DNA of 64,000 nucleotides, taken from positions 62,001-126,000 of the forward strand of contig JAMXBD010001441.1 in assembly GCA_024138025.1 (NCBI GenBank). Reading direction: 5' to 3'. A program made the translations under genes and the position numbers. This DNA is from Combretum micranthum (lineage: Eukaryota; Streptophyta; Magnoliopsida; Myrtales; Combretaceae). Positions 46,737-59,453 of the stretch are shown piece after piece (the first letter of the stretch is position 1; every line of letters starts with the position of its first letter). The notes below the pieces were generated by a model, which worked only from the letters and a program-made list of their open reading frames with translations, was not told where the DNA came from and ran no database searches.

Positions 46737-49484
46737 ATGACTGTCACACCCCAACGGGTACCCTAAACGTGATAGCCCGCCGTATGCAATATTAAAACTT
46801 AAGAATAACTACCTCAGTCACTCGAAAGCTTCCATATCGGTACAAGGCGTATATTAACATCAAAGGGAGACCGGTGGAGTAATGCATTTTAAGATATTAG
46901 CAGCAGAACATGCAAAATAACACTTAATGTATTTCATTGAAATAGAACGTCTTACAACTTCTAAGGGGCATTCCCCCATAATTCTCATAACAACATGGTT
47001 TTACTAAGATAAATAACAAAGATAGAAGATTTTAGAAGAAACCTACGCTAAGACTTCAAAACAGAATTCCTCCAAAAGCTTCTCAAAATAAAGATTCTAC
47101 CCCAGTGGTCAAGATGGTCTCGGGTGCAAAAAGATAATCCTGCAATGTCAAAAGTCTATAGGAGTATAAGCATAACTTGCTTAGTGAGATATTCCTTACG
47201 CAAAAGTACTCATAATAGGCAATCAACCAAGTTTATTAAACAATCATATGAAATGCAACAACCATATGATCAAACAGTACATACGATTATCCGGTTTCGT
47301 ATGTGTGATGGATTTACTCCTCCATCGGTGGTTAGGGAATGCTTTGAACTGGGTCCCAAACGACCTCCTTGAAGTTGCGCGCTTCTTGGGGTTCCAATGA
47401 ACCGTACTACTAGTCCCCGGGCTTTCCTTCCCCAAAGCAATCGATCCGGCTCGACTACAACTTAAGACCTTATTCCCCGAAAGTCCTAAACTCTCGAGGT
47501 TGTAGCAAGGTAGCTTACCTTTCCGATCCTACGCTGAGGAGTAGTAGCAAAATTTCGAAATGATATTCTAAGTGATATGCATGAGCAATTTATTATATGG
47601 GGATTCCAATATGACATTAAATTATTTAAAGTGATCAAGCAATATTAGCACACATAACAATACATGCATAGAAACATTTATATCAATCACAAATCGGGTT
47701 CCGATATACTTATTGTTCATTGATCACACACAAAGATTCACATACATAATAGCCATGATAACCCGCATGCATATCAATTTTATCTTTTCCTAACATCTAG
47801 TGCTCTATTCTACAAGCACATGCGCGAATACATAAACGTAAAGGAAACTCACTCGTCCATAGTGTTCTTCTAGGAGTCGAAGTAATTCTCGGGGAAGAGA
47901 AGATCGTGGTCCTCGACACCTAAACAAAAGAAATACCCGACATGAGTATTTCATCCAAGATCTATTCAAACTCTATAATTCTATCTTATTGAATTTGTCA
48001 AAATTCGCATGAATGAAAATTCCAATTTAAAATGGCCATAACTTGCTTATTTTAACTCGGAATTTCGCATATTATATATCGATTTCTACCTACTCGAAAA
48101 GATCTATCTATTTCTAAGGTTATTTTTATCAAAAGAAGTTATTTGGGTCTCGAAATAGTAACATATAGATTTGGTGGAAAATTCCAAATTTCAAACTCAA
48201 GTTTTCAAACTTTTCTTCATCCAAGAATTCTTGTACAAAAATATGGATAATTGTATGGTTGAAAAATCCTTTGAATACATATACATAGACTCAAACCATA
48301 TGCATGAATTTAGGGGTGTTGTCTCAACAATGATCTTGTAAAACAATGTGTCTTGAAAGTGAGAAAAGCTAAGACTTGAAAATCTCCTTTTTAGTTTTGT
48401 TTGGAAAATTTATTAGTAAGTATTTCCTTCTTTTAACTCCATTTCTTTATTTTGAGAATAATTACATTTTCAAAAAGAAATTTTAATCTTTTAAGATTCC
48501 CATAAATTTATTTCTAGTGGTTTGGAAAACATAGTTTTTCTAAATATTTCATGGTTATATGTTCTAAAGTTTTTCTAAAGTTAGATCCACTTTAAAAGAA
48601 TAATATCAATAATTTTATAAGTTATTTATTATTTTTATTTCCTAAGAAAGGCTTATCCTTAGAAAGGTTATTTTTTATAATTTTGTAAAACTTGTCTAGA
48701 CTTTAGTATTCTAGAGTGTTGGTAGAAAACTTTGATAAATGAGTTTAAGAAAACTCTTGGTTAAATCAGGAATTACGTTTAAAGAAACTTTCTTATTTTA
48801 TTGGTTTGAAAAGAGAGTTTGTGATAACTTTATTTTATGTATTTCTTGATAAAATCACATATAGTGTTATTACTAAAACTTCAGCTACACTTATCTAACT
48901 TTAGAAAATATTTATTAAGATAAGACTTTAAGTCTTTATGGAAAAATAATTTCTTATGTGACAAAATTTATTTTTAAAGAGAGTTCTTATTTTTATTACC
49001 CAAGAAAACTCAATTTCATTATGGTTGATACAATAACAACATGTTCATGCATGAATAAGAATATGTAACTATGAGAAATATAATAAAAACAACATAATAA
49101 GATAAATTATATAAGAGCATAAAAGTAAAGTCAAGTATTAGGAACCTTAGCTTCATCTAGGTATCTCGGGACTAAGAATAGACTAGTCCTCAAAAGAAAA
49201 GAAAAAACAAAGAAAGAAAATTGTTTTGACTTGATACAAACAAGTCTAAGACTAGAAAGACTAGTCTTAATGATTGCATAAAACAAGTAAATAAATAAAT
49301 TGCAAGACATTAAAATAAATAAATAACAAATGAGCTTATATGCTCTAAATAAATATATATATACATAATATACATAATACTTATATAAGTTAGATTAGAA
49401 ACAATAATAACAATAATAGCAACATAAAGAAAAATAGAAACATTAATAAATTGTTGCTTCTTTAACTCTCATGAGTCTAAGCAA

Positions 49485-49489
49485 CATAC
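49485..49489. repeat. Left TSD of B3 (CATAC)
   Basis: Identical to 62328-62332. Present once in B1. Confidence 0.95.
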
Positions 49490-50600
49490 TGTCACGCCCC
49501 AACGGGTACCTTAAACGTGACAACCCGCCGTACATAATATTAAAACATAAGAATGACTACCTCAGTCACTCGAAAGCTTCCATATCGTACAAGGCGTACA
49601 TTCACAACAAAGGGAGACCGGTAGAGTAATGCATTTTAAGATATTGGCAGCGGAACATGCAAAATAACACCTAATATAATTCATTGATATATAAAGTCTT
49701 ACAACTTTTAAGAGGCATTCCCTCTATAATTCTCATAACAACATGGTTTTACTAAGATAAATAACAAAGCTAGAAGATTTTAGAAGAAATCTACTCTAAG
49801 ACTTCAAAACAGAATTCCTCCAAAAGCTTCTCAAAATAAAGATTCTACCCTAGTGGTCAAGATGGTCTCGGGTGCAAAAAGATAATCCTGCAATGTCAAA
49901 AGTTTATAGGAGTATAAGCATGACTTGCTTAGTGAGATATTCCTTACGCAAAGTACTCATAACAGGCAATCAACCAAGTTTATTAAACAAGCATATGAAA
50001 TGCAACAACCATATGATCAAACAGTACATACGACTATCCGGTTTCGTATGTGTGATGGATTTACCCCTCCATCGGTGGTTAGAGAATGCTTTGAACTGGG
50101 TCTCAAACGACCTCCTTGAAGTTGTGCGCTTCTTGGGGTTCTAACGAACCGTACTACTAGTCCCCGGGCTTTCATTACCCAAAGCGATCGATCCGGCTAT
50201 GCTACAACTTGGGACCTTATTCCCCGAACGTCCTAAACTCTCGAGGTTGTAGCAAGGTAGCTTACCTTTCCGGTCTCACGCTGAGGAGTAGTAGCAAAAT
50301 TTCGAAATGATATTCTAAGTGATATGCATGAGCAATTTATTATATGGGGATTCTAATATGACATTAAATTATTTAAAGCGATCAAGCAATATTAGCACAA
50401 ATAACAATACATGCATAGAAACATTTATATCAATCACAAATCGGGTTCTAATATACTTATTGTTCATTGATCACACACAAAGATTCACATACATAATACC
50501 CATGATAACCCGCATGCATATCAATTTTATCTTTTCCTAACATCTAGTGCTCTATTCTACAAGCACATGCGCGAATACATAAACGTAAAGGAAACTCACT

Positions 50601-50605
50601 CGTCC
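50601..50605. repeat. Left TSD of C2 (CGTCC)
   Basis: Identical to 57894-57898. The undisturbed site in B2 reads 'cactcgtccatag' near 47850. Confidence 0.95.
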
Positions 50606-52264
50606 TGTCATGCCCTGAGGGTACCCTAGTAGTAGTAAACAAGTTACACTTGAATACTATCACTAGATTACCTTCAAAGCAAGACAGGTTTTCAAAATAA
50701 CAAGATCTTTTTAGTTGCTTGATAAGAAATAACAAATATATGAAAGAAATAACTTAGTGAATAAACATTACAAAACCATTACAAACCATATAGTTTTTCT
50801 GAAATACACAACTAAACAATCTATTCTGATAGTACATAACCATTAAACTAAAATATAACCGTAGACTTCCAGCTCCTAAGCTCTTAACGGAGCCATGCTC
50901 CTAGAAGTAACTAACCATGGTCGTAAGGTAAACCTGAAAAGACTGTAGGAGTATGAGCGAAACCACAGGTCAGTGAATAACCAGACATATCATACATCAC
51001 ACAAGTTATTAGCATTTCATATGCAATGCAAGCACTCAACCATATGCACAGATACAAACTTGGATGATCTAGAATCCAAACAGGAAAAAGATTTACGCCG
51101 CCTTTTTAAGGGTTGAAGAACCATCACTCAATGACCCACCTGCCCAGTAGAGACTAAGTACACAGGAGAATCAACGATTTCTCGTTTTAAGGTTATCACT
51201 TTGAATATAGTTGATTAAACTGACCATCTCCTGCAATCCCTTTAGAAACTCCCTAAGTATTAATCATTTTAAAGCGATTCTACGGGCGACGTTCTTCGGT
51301 GCCTTTTAGTTCCCATAGGACCGCTAGACAAAAGAGAACCTTGGAAGAACTAACACATTAGAACAACCAAGCGAAAACAGAGATCCGAAATATTAATACG
51401 TAGTAGGCTGTCACACCATTATATATGCAATAATGCAATTTGTGCAATGCATGATCATATTATTTTGTCAATTCAATAATTCTTAATCAATTTTCACGGT
51501 GACCATACATTACACACAATCATCATTATACTACTTCACAACATCAAATCATTTCATTATCGCTTTTGTAAGGATATCTTAACAATCATACGATCAGATC
51601 ATAACATGCTTTCAGCAAACATTCATTTGATTATCTTTGCATTACATATTCAACTACTTACAAGCACAAACAGTATAATATGACTGAATTACTCACCTAC
51701 TCATACTGACTCAGTCGTAGTAATCAACTGGTAGATCCTCTAATGTATCAAAATCACCTATTTAAGATGAATAAAGTATTCATCAATATAAATTATATAT
51801 CCAAATTTCTACATGTGACTAGTGTCCTAGACTTGATTTTTATCAAGTTTTGATACTGACTATTACTAGTTTTAAGTTATTCTATGCTACTCTCAATGTA
51901 GAAAATTATAGTTATCTATTATTACTTAGTGTCGTCGTGTTTCTCTTAATTTATCTCCTATAATTATTTTGTTATTTTTAGAAGTCACATTATTCGAAAA
52001 TTTAGCTTATTTCAATTTTCATTCTTACCTATTTTATCCACGTAAAACAAATATTTGACTAATTATAACTCTTATTAACACTTAAATATTTGTCTTAAAT
52101 TCTAGGGTTTTAAAATTTATTAGATATTAATACTTATATTTATTTAACTATCTATAAATTCTTATATTATAACATATATAATATACTAAGTAGAAGTATT
52201 GCATATGTATATACATATATATATATAAGTTATGTTGAGGTCAGAATAAGCTTTCATTGAAAAA

Positions 52265-52560
52265 AATTTGGCTGTACGCCGGCTCAAGGCCGTCGGCCTT
52301 CAAACCCAGGTGCCGGTGCAAGATTGGTTTTGCAAAATATTTCAGATTTGTTGCACGGGCTTTGAAAGTTGTCGACTTTCAACGTACGCTAGCTCTATGC
52401 CGTCGGCTTAAATCTCCAAGTAGCCGGCTTTCATTCAACTTTTACATGAAAATTATTTTCACGTAGCTTCTGATCAGTGTAAGCCGTCCCTACGCCGCCG
52501 ACCTATCCACGTAAGCCGTCGGCGTTGAGCGATTACACTGCCGGCTTTGAGACGGTGTTG
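52265..52560 (-). repeat. GC-rich block with repeated GCCGTCGGC motifs in C2
   Basis: Contains 'ggccgtcggcctt', 'atgccgtcggctt', 'aagccgtcggcgtt', 'gtacgccggctc', 'tacgccgccgac' and others in otherwise AT-rich DNA. It directly follows the conserved 'gatgaacagtac' (minus strand, 52572-52561), as the smaller GC-rich block does in C1 (34937 on). Confidence 0.7.
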
Positions 52561-52870
52561 GTACTGTTCATCATCTTCCTCCTCTGTCCGATTCATGTTC
52601 TTTACTTTTTACACGTTAAAAACATTATTAAACCGTTCCTAATCGTTTATATAACTTATACAAGGTCATAAAACAATTTTGAACACGTCTAATAACATAT
52701 ATATATAGATCTCGATTCTTACTAACACATAGCTAGGGTTTTGATTTTTTACCTCATTAGAGCTCGTCCGATGAATTTCGAAGCTTGTAATTGTGTCTAT
52801 TACGTTCCTAAGATTATTAGAAGTCAGTTATAAAGCTTATAATTGAAATAAAATCACTCGAGTTATCTCA

Positions 52871-52878
52871 ACTTACCT
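52871..52878 (-). promoter_or_regulatory. Possible 5' splice donor in LTR C2 (AG|GTAAGT)
   Basis: The minus strand reads 'aaaggtaagttgag', about 180 nt after the (TA)n TATA region, at the position equivalent to 34623-34630 of C1. Confidence 0.45.
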
Positions 52879-53052
52879 TTGAGCTCGTATTCAAGGGTTT
52901 TTAGTTTTGTTTTTCCTTTGATCTGAATTCAGAGGTTTCGATCTGTTTGTTCTTTGTTTTTGGTTTGTTTTGTTTATTATCTGGAGGAAATTTCGTGCTG
53001 AGGAGTTTAAGAATTAATGAGTCTTGTTCATTCCCCATAAAGTGTCTTAAAG

Positions 53053-53078
53053 ACATATATATATATATATATATATAC
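53053..53078 (-). promoter_or_regulatory. (TA)n repeat at the TATA position of C2
   Basis: A TA run about 1.1 kb from the LTR start once D is excluded, as in C1. It may serve as TATA box. Confidence 0.45.
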
Positions 53079-53308
53079 GAGAAGGAAGAAGAGAAGTTGC
53101 GGCTGAATTCTCCCTCGGTTTTCCTTCGATTTTGATCTCCTTTGGCTGTTATTTTCACTTCAATTAATGGTATATTGAGCTGTCATTATTTGGTTAGTCT
53201 TGTGGGTTGATTTGGTTGAAAAATGGTTGCATTATAGATCCAAAATCCGGCTCTTCTTCCTCCGTACGTTCCATCGAAATCAGCAGTTGTCACGCCCCAT
53301 AGGGTATC

Positions 53309-53545
53309 TTAGGATTTGTTTGGATTGTCTGTATTTTATCTGTATATGTATCCTTTTTAAAATGATATATGTAAATATATCCGATTTGCATCTAAATTTT
53401 ATCTATTTTTATTCTATTTGATCTTTTGATGAGAACTGTCAACTTTTTTTTATCTATATCTATTTCTTGATAAATAATTTATTAGCAAAAAATTTGAAAA
53501 AGTGTCTGTATCTGCCGGAAAAAAGCCAATCCAAACAGACCCTTA
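53309..53545. mobile_element. Tourist-like (PIF/Harbinger) MITE, 231 bp at 53312-53542, with TTA target duplication
   Basis: Terminal inverted repeats 'ggatttgtttggattgtct' and, from the right, 'gggtctgtttggattggct'. The TTA at 53309-53311 and 53543-53545 is the usual 3-bp target duplication of PIF/Harbinger elements. Without it, the LTR text 'gggtatc-tta-aacgt' matches the ends of the B LTRs. No coding capacity. Confidence 0.92.
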
Positions 53546-54150
53546 AACGTAACAGCCCGCCACATACTATAAAAGACTCTCGAATTTCTATCCGAACCTT
53601 CCGGGAGTCTTGTATAGATGTAAAGCGTCCCTTTACGACAAAAGAATACTCGTTCAATGGAGTTAAGAAGTTTAATGTGGCATTCATTAGCCATAGATAA
53701 TAAACCAAAACACATATATACTTTACAAAATCTAAGGGGCATTCCCCCGCAAAAAAATATCAAGCCATTACAGTCATCCAGAGTCCTTTAGTTTCCAACG
53801 GAAGTCTAAACAAAAGCGAAGTAAACTTCTATGGGAAACTCCTATCTCCGGTACCTGAGCTGTGGCTTGCTTCGGCCTAAGCCAAATAAACTCGTGCTGC
53901 AACAAATAAAAGCTATGGGGGTGTAAGCTAACTAGCTTAGTGAGTAAGAACTTCCATATCACAATTAATACAATCCATTCAAACAAGTGATTATTCACGC
54001 AAATGTATGCATCAAACAAGTGAGTTCAACAAACATATGACCAGCCGGAAATCATATGTGGATGGACTTACGCCCTCCATCCCGAGTTAGCAGATTAACG
54101 AATCCTGCGGTACAACGCCGTTTAAGTTCACGGTCAACTGAACAATAACT

Positions 54151-54268
54151 CATTTTATGGATCATGATTAACCAACAATTTCGTTTTATGGATCACGATT
54201 AACCAACAATTTCGTTTTATGGATCACGATTAACCAACATATTCGTTTTATGGATCACGAAAAACCAA
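54151..54268. repeat. Tandem array in LTR D, about four 31-bp units
   Basis: The unit contains 'ttttatggatcacgattaac' then 'caacaatttcg'. The last copies are slightly diverged. It is the counterpart of the arrays in LTR A. Confidence 0.92.
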
Positions 54269-57200
54269 CCAATGCTGATGCTCCATCCCTGTCGTGATAT
54301 GAATGAGTCCATTTACAATTGAAGTCAAATATACATTAATTCAATTCTTTTAGGTGACCAACAATTATTCGCAAACAATCCATATGAAATGCTAGCTAAT
54401 CAATCAATAGCTTAACACCCGGTGTCGATACTTCTTAAGTTCCATTTCACACATCAATAGCAGACAAATATATAATTCCCATATACCCATCATACATATT
54501 TTTTTTTTTTATCTTTGCCTACACCACTAGTGCCACTAATCAATACAATCACAAACATTAATTGGGAGTGGAAGTAGTACTCACTCGGCCATTGGATGCC
54601 GGTCTTTTTAGTAGTAATAGTCGGGAGGTAGGGTGTCGTCTTGCTCGGGATCACCTACCACATAAGAATAATTCTAATGAGATTCTCATCATTTAGCTAA
54701 TCCAAGCTATGCATCTAAACTAGGTGAATTCGGAATTCTCGCTATTTGCAGAAGCCCTGACTTAAAAGGCCATAACTTGGTCATTTTAACTCGGAATGTC
54801 GCAAATTTTATATCGATCTCTATCTACTTCAAAATATCTATCTATTTCTAGTATTATTTTCAAGTTTTGAAAACAGTAAAGCCATGGAACAATAGGATCA
54901 TATCTGTTTTGTCACTTTCCCGATTCCGAAAAATTGTTTCGCTTTTGATAAAAATTTCCTAGTTGATGATTCATGTATAGATGGTATATGAATGAATTCC
55001 TAACATGAATGTCATGTAATGAACTCAATATATGCATAGTCTTGATGATTTTTGATGATGAACTCTTATAAACTCCTCATTGTTATAAAATTCCATAAAG
55101 GTTATTTCTAAAAGCTATTCTTCCCAACTTTACATTCCCTAGGGTTTTTATGATTTTATCTTGAAATTTACTTGTTATCTAAATAAAAATGAGTTCTCAA
55201 AGTCTATATTAATCATGACCTTCATTTATGCACAAAAATCCACATTTTTCATTTGGTGAACATGTTTTTAAACAAGCTACTTGTAAAAATCCGAATTTTG
55301 TAATTTCATTTTCTTGCATTTTCTTTATGAGAAAACTTGTTTAATGCATCAAAAATTGAAGCTCCAATGTATCTATTATCTAAAGACTTCATTTAACTCA
55401 TAAAACATCCAATTTAGACTTAGATACTAGGTGTTCATGTAGGCATGGTCCTAAATTACGAATTTGACTATTAATTCATATATCAATATTTTTCATTCTA
55501 ACTCCACTACTTGTTTTACATTTTTATCATGCCTGAACTCATCTAAGCTTATGAAAATCATTCCTTAAGGGCATCTATTACATATACCTTCCAATTTTTA
55601 TGAAAAACATGAGTTTTAAAGTGGTTTTGGTGGTCTTTAAGGTAGGGTTCTAAATCCATCCGAATTTTCAACTAAGCTTTTCCAACAAAATATTTTCTTT
55701 TTCAAATTCCTTGTCTTCTATAAATGAAGATTTACCATCTAACATATCTATATATAGGCAAGGCTATATTTTTTTATGATCATCCATGCATGGAAATCAA
55801 AATAACTATATGAACATACATGTAGATGAAGGTGTGGATGTCTAAACATTAGATCTACTAAATATAATGCATGAATCATAAACTTCATGACATGAACATC
55901 AATATATATGCAAGATCTCTACTTTACATGCATGAACAAGAGGATATCTTAGCAAAAACTCATTTAAACACTAGATCCATGTCTTGTGATGGCTTGATAT
56001 TCTTGTTCAAGTGTTTTCATGTCCCTAGCATATGTTCATTGGGATTAAATGAGAAAACACACAAGAAATAGCTTTGCCATTACAAGATTTAGGAAGAACA
56101 AAGCTTAAAATCAACATACCAATGGAGTTTTGGAGTAGAAAAGAAGAGGAAACAAGTTGAATGTGTGGGAGTGGGAGAGGGGGAGGCTCACGGCACAAAG
56201 GGGGAGAGGAAGAGAGGTTTTTACTTTAGTAAAATTTGAAACAAGTGAAAAATGAGGAGAGAGAGAGAAAAATGTGTTTATATATGAATGATTAGGGTTT
56301 GTAATTGAATAAAAATATCAAAAACAAAACAAAAGAGAGGGGGAAAGGGGAAGGGGCGCAGGCCATATAGGGCCGGGGGAAGGGGGGTGGGTGGGGGGGT
56401 TGTGTGTGTGTGAAATTTGATATTTTGTAATTTAAGTAATTAAAATGTAATAATTATTTAAGAGACAAAAATCCTTGGGAAAGAAAATTGAAATGAGTAG
56501 TTGTAAGGATGTAAGAATAGGGTATAGGTAGTGTGTGGTGTAGGTTGTACTTGTGAATAGTAGACAAGACAACTACTTTACCAGTTGTAACGAAAACACG
56601 GGAAAAGGCTATAACTGTAATTTTTATAATCCGAAAAATATAAAATTGATATTTTTGAAATCCTTATAAAAATACGGTTCTAATGAATATTCCGGAACAT
56701 TTTTCTAAGTTCGTGTTTTCGGGGCATGCTTTTCCTTAATTGGGCTCGGGAAGGCCCGGAATTGAAAAATTCCCGAGTTTAAAACTTTCAAAGATCTAAA
56801 ATATACTTTAAAATGATAATTCATATTCATTTACTTTATAAGACTTCTTTTATTATGAAACCGAAGGAAAGCCGGATATAGGGTTCCTAAGCTCCTCTCA
56901 CTAGACTTAAACTGAACCGGATTAGAGTTTCGCTTTTCAACTCCCGGGGTTTTCTTAACTACTGAGATTACCGGGGTTTACAGCAGCCGAATTCATATAT
57001 ATATATATATTAGTTTATTATTTTAATTTAGTTTTAGGATCATTTAACAAGTTATACGGGTACAAATTAGCTAATGTTTGCGAGCTTTTGTACAAAAATA
57101 TGTTTATAGAAGTATACAAAACACTTAGATTATCAAATAATATAATTTTTGGTTTTATATATACGTAGTTAGTTATTTGTACAATTTTATCTCCCGCGAT

Positions 57201-57893
57201 TAAGATTTCTTAAGCTCATTAGGTCAATTTTTGTTTCAAGCTCCGATAGCTTAAGAAAATTCGAATTAGAACAATAGCGTGATCCGATTATTTATTTGGA
57301 GTTTAGATTTTGAGTTATACAACAGTTTATGTTTTCATTGTGTATTTATAAACCTAACGGCTCATCTTTAGATTATTATTTTCTGTCCATAAGCGTAAAT
57401 AATCGTTTTCTTAATATTGTACTTAATACGGAAATTAAACTATATATATATATCTTTAGTTTTGATACTTAACGTGAAATCTTATTAGTAGTTATTAATT
57501 TTATCTAAGAATCTTGAGTTTAGGGTTTAAGTCTAAATATAAGCTCATTGCTACTCGTTGTTCTAATCTCGAATCTTTATCGGGATCAAAAACAATCGTG
57601 TAATCTCTATATTCATATTTTTCTATTTAAATCTAGTGGTATATCAGGTTTTCGAGTTTAATTTTAGATTTTCTTTTAATCATATCTTGAATTATTCATT
57701 CAAGATACGAAATCTCGTTTTTGGTATCAACTAGGGTTAAAGAATTTCTTTATTCGAATTCTAAATCCTTTATCTAACCAAATTCTAAATACTGATCTAT
57801 TTTTAAACTTTGATTAGAATCTAAATCTATTATCTAATTCATACAATCTACTGTAAATTCGTTTACTAATGTGGAAAATTCCCGAGGTTTACA

Positions 57894-57898
57894 CGTCC
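57894..57898. repeat. Right TSD of C2 (CGTCC)
   Basis: Identical to 50601-50605. Confidence 0.95.
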
Positions 57899-59448
57899 AT
57901 AGCATTCTTCAAGGAGTCGAAGTAATCCTCGTGGAAGAGAAGATCTTGGTCCTCGACACCTAAACAAGGAAATACCCGACATGAGTATTTCATCCAAGAT
58001 CTATTCAAATTCTATGATTCTATCTTATTGAATTCGTCAAAATTAGCATGAATGGAAATTCCAATTTAAAATGGTCATAACTTGCTTATTTTAACTCGAA
58101 ATTTCGCATATTATATATCGATTTCTACCTACTCGAAAAGATTTATCTATTTCTAAGGTTATTTTCATTAAAAGAAGTTATTTGGGTTTTGAAATATTGT
58201 CGTACAGATTTGATACGAAAATTCCAATTTCAAAACTTAAGTTTCAAACTCTTCTTCACTTAAGAGCTTTTGTACAAAAATATAGACATATTGTATGGTT
58301 GAAAAATCCTTTGAATATATATATATATGACTCAAACTATATGCATGAATTTAGTGGTGTTGTCTCAACAATGATCTTGTAAAACAATGTATCTTTGAAA
58401 GTGAGATAAGCTTAAGACTTGAAAAGAAATTAGTTTCGCTTTGAAAAATTTCCTAAATTATCATAAGTGAGTATTTCCTTCTTTAACTTCATTTCTTAAT
58501 AGTTAATTTTTCAAAAAGAAATTTTTAATCTTTTAAGATTCTAATAACTTTATTTCTAGTGGTTTGGAAAACATAGTTTTTCTTAAATATTTCATGGTTA
58601 TATGTTCTAAAGTTTTTCTAAAGTTAGATCCACTTTAAAAGAATAATATCAATGATCTTATAAGTTATTTATTATTTTTATTTCCTAAGTGAGACTTATC
58701 TTTTGAAAGGTTATTTTTGATAATTTTTGTAAAACTTGTCTAGACTTTAATATTCTAGAGTGTTGGTAGAAAACTTTTGATAAATGAGTTTAAGAAAACT
58801 TTTGGTTAAATAAGAAATTAAGTTTAAAGAAACTTTCTTATTTTATTGGTTTGAAAAGAGAGTTTGTAATAACTTTACTTTATGTATTTCTTGATAAAAA
58901 CCACTTATAGTTTTATTACTAAAACTTGAGTTAAACTTATCTAACTTTAGGAAATATTGGTTAAGATAAAACTCTAAGTCTTTATGAAAAAAATAATTTC
59001 TTATATGACAAAATTTATTTTTAAAGAGATTTCTTATTTTCATGACTTAAGAAAACTCATTTTCATTATGGTTGAGACAATAACAACATGTTCATGCATG
59101 AATGAGAATATGTAACTATGAGAAATATAATAAAAACAACTTAAATAAGATAAATATAATAAGAGCATAAAAGTAAAGTCAAGTATTGGGAACCTTAGCT
59201 TCATCAAGGTATCACGGGACTAAGAATAGACTAGTCCTCAAAAGAAAAGAAAAGAAAAGCAAAGAAAGAAAATTGTTTTGACTTGATATGGACAAGTCTA
59301 AGACTAGAAAGACTAGTCTTAATAACAACATAAAATAAATAAATTGCATAACTTGAAAGTAATAAATAACAAATGAGCTTATATGCTTTAAATAAATATA
59401 TATAATACTTTATATATGTTAGGTTAGAACAAATAATAATTAACAATA

Positions 59449-59453
59449 ACAAC
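59449..59453. repeat. Left TSD of the copia solo LTR (ACAAC)
   Basis: Identical to 61311-61315. Confidence 0.93.

Larger units (their letters stand above)
53288..56982 (-). mobile_element. Solo LTR D (related to LTR A), inserted in C2
   Basis: Plus-strand ends 'tgtcacgccccatagg' and 'ccggggtttaca', 3695 bp including a MITE. The flanks GCAGT (53283-53287) and GCAGC (56983-56987) are a TSD with one mismatch. Shared text with LTR A in reverse includes 'gcttagtgagt', the fourfold 'ggatcacgattaacc' array and 'tcatatgtggatgga'. A TATA-like 'tatataaa' is at about 56277-56286 (minus). No internal region. Confidence 0.9.
50606..57893 (-). mobile_element. Solo LTR C2 (family of C1), interrupted by D
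   Basis: Plus-strand ends 'tgtcatgccctgagg' and 'cccgaggtttaca'; perfect CGTCC TSD. Parts 50606-53287 and 56988-57893, about 3.6 kb without D. Homologous to C1 read in reverse. It carries a (TA)n TATA region at 53053-53078 and a perfect donor (minus strand, 52871-52878). A GC-rich block at 52265-52560 is rich in GCCGTCGGC-like motifs. No internal region. Confidence 0.92.

Noticed and set aside
47124..47372. Similar short frames recurring at 17802, 47124 and 49872
   Set aside because: They recur because the LTRs B1, B2 and B3 are homologous. The frames shift and end differently between copies, so there is no sign of selection on a protein.
54151..54268. Regular 31-bp repeats that look at first like a CRISPR-type array
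   Set aside because: The units are directly adjacent, without unique spacers, and lie inside a plant LTR.
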